7,358 nucleotides of DNA, taken from Acidobacteriota bacterium (GTDB lineage Bacteria; Acidobacteriota; Vicinamibacteria; Vicinamibacterales; UBA2999). Below, one piece after another: positions 6,867 through 7,358 of the stretch. Under the pieces are notes generated by a model that had not been told where the DNA came from, ran no database searches, and was given only the letters and a program-made list of their open reading frames with translations. The stretch's first letter is position 1. Every line of letters begins with the position of its first letter. The DNA lies in contig CANJYC010000081.1 in NCBI GenBank assembly GCA_947478985.1, positions 1-7,358 of the forward strand. Reading direction: 5' to 3'. The translations under genes were made by a program, and so were the position numbers.

Positions 6867-7113
6867 CGACCCGGTGGAGGGCAAGAGGCACGCCAGCACC
6901 GATCGCAGATCTAACTATCATTCTGTCAATGGTTTAGCTGACTTTAGGCAGGTTATAGTGGAGAGCCAGCCGACGGCGGATCTGACTAATCCGTAATCGA
7001 AATCACACTAGTGTCAATCTCCGGTGTGGCTGGCGGTTCCGGCGCGGACAATGGATCGTCGCCGAGCGTGTGATGAAGAGAAGATTCTGGCAGGGTGAGT
7101 GGGTAGATTGTTC
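6867..7113. promoter_or_regulatory. Divergent intergenic region between two FimT-like genes
   Basis: This stretch is more AT-rich than its surroundings and must hold the promoters for both directions. On the minus strand there are two perfect TTGACA hexamers (plus-strand tgtcaa at 6924-6929 and 7012-7017), but no convincing -10 box at normal spacing. On the plus strand TATAGT at 6954-6959 is a fair -10, with no good -35. A near-perfect direct repeat GATCT(A/G)ACTA occurs at 6908-6917 and 6979-6988. A 10-bp perfect palindrome, ACACTAGTGT, lies at 7005-7014. These are candidate regulator sites only; no known operator was recognised and no transcription start can be assigned. Confidence 0.4.
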
Positions 7114-7358
7114 ATGCGCGGACGCCGCACCGCTGGATTCTCACTGATCGAACTGCTGATCGTGGTCGGCCTGGTCGCCGTTGTTGCGGGGATGGCGGTT
7201 CCGACCATCGCTGCAGGCATGCGGCGCTACAGCCTGATCTCTGCCAGCCAGGCGGTGGCCAGCACGATCAGATCGGCGCGCTTTCAGGCTGTGGCCAAGA
7301 ACCGCACGTTACGGGTGCGATTCAACTGCCCCGCGGCCGGCCAGTATCGCGTCGTGGA
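7114..7358 (+). CDS. FimT/GspH-like minor pilin, divergent, truncated by the right window edge
   Basis: Eighty-one codons are visible before the window ends. The leader MRGRRTAG (8 residues) is followed by FSLIELLIVVGLVAVVAGMA with Glu5, then VPTIAAG with the usual Pro. QAVASTIRSARFQAVAKNRTLRVRFNC is the GspH/FimT post-helix pattern, with Arg-Ser-Ala-Arg and the strand that follows. The frame is open to position 7358. An in-frame TGA at 7096-7098 limits the start to GTG 7099, TTG 7108 or ATG 7114. ATG gives the cleanest leader, but the only purine-rich site (GGTGA, 7094-7098) is 15 nt away and would suit TTG 7108 better. The gene faces away from the seven minus-strand pilins. It could supply the H subunit that set B lacks, or open a further pilin operon beyond the window. 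Confidence 0.85.
   Translation, partial: MRGRRTAGFSLIELLIVVGLVAVVAGMAVPTIAAGMRRYSLISASQAVASTIRSARFQAVAKNRTLRVRFNCPAAGQYRVV

Noticed and set aside
7031..7046. Possible sigma-54 promoter (TGG...GC spacing) upstream of the plus-strand FimT-like gene
   Set aside because: Only the GG and GC dinucleotides match. The -12 element reads GCGC rather than TTGC, so the match is no better than chance in GC-rich DNA.
7014..7220. A 68-residue minus-strand open frame across the start of the plus-strand pilin gene
   Set aside because: It runs antisense to the prepilin signal sequence and has no motif of its own.

Overview
The window is a block of type IV pilus minor pilins (pseudopilins). Seven complete prepilin-like genes sit on the minus strand. 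An eighth starts divergently on the plus strand and is cut by the right edge. All eight carry the N-terminal hydrophobic segment of class III (type IV) signal peptides; seven have a clear cleavage Gly, and the GspJ-like gene does not. GC content is high. An unusually long PilX-like protein sits in a FimT-PilV-PilW-PilX order, with long antisense reading frames. This fits a Gram-negative soil bacterium, most likely Acidobacteriota (Vicinamibacteria-like). That placement is an inference from gene style, not proof.

Layout, reading leftwards along the minus strand from the divergent region (about 6867-7113). Set A is FimT/GspH-like (6294-6866), PilV/GspI-like (5761-6306), PilW/GspJ-like (4634-5758) and a giant PilX/GspK-like protein (1606-4602). 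The genes are nearly abutting or overlapping. After a 157-base gap (1449-1605) comes set B, a compact second series: PilV/GspI-like (1089-1448), GspJ-like (514-1092) and PilX/GspK-like (48-530), coupled by 4- and 17-base overlaps. A further reading frame begins immediately after it (47 to 1) and runs off the left edge. On the plus strand a second FimT/GspH-like pilin starts at 7114 and runs off the right edge.

In known systems the four minor subunits H/I/J/K (FimT/PilV/PilW/PilX) form the priming tip complex that starts pilus assembly. The K/PilX subunit lacks Glu5 and sits at the very tip. Here both K-like proteins lack Glu5 and all clear H, I and J members except the odd GspJ-like gene keep it. 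The window therefore reads as one full tip-complex set with a very large presumed tip ectodomain, plus a reduced I-J-K set that lacks its own H. The divergent FimT could be that partner. No ATPase, platform protein, prepilin peptidase, secretin or major pilin is visible here.

I see no RNA gene, CRISPR array, insertion sequence or convincing terminator. The less ordinary points are the duplicated minor-pilin sets, the roughly 1,000-residue PilX with paired cysteines and acidic Asp/Asn loops, a 20-residue-period Asp/Asn repeat in PilV, and a GspJ-like gene whose start codon leaves almost no leader peptide.
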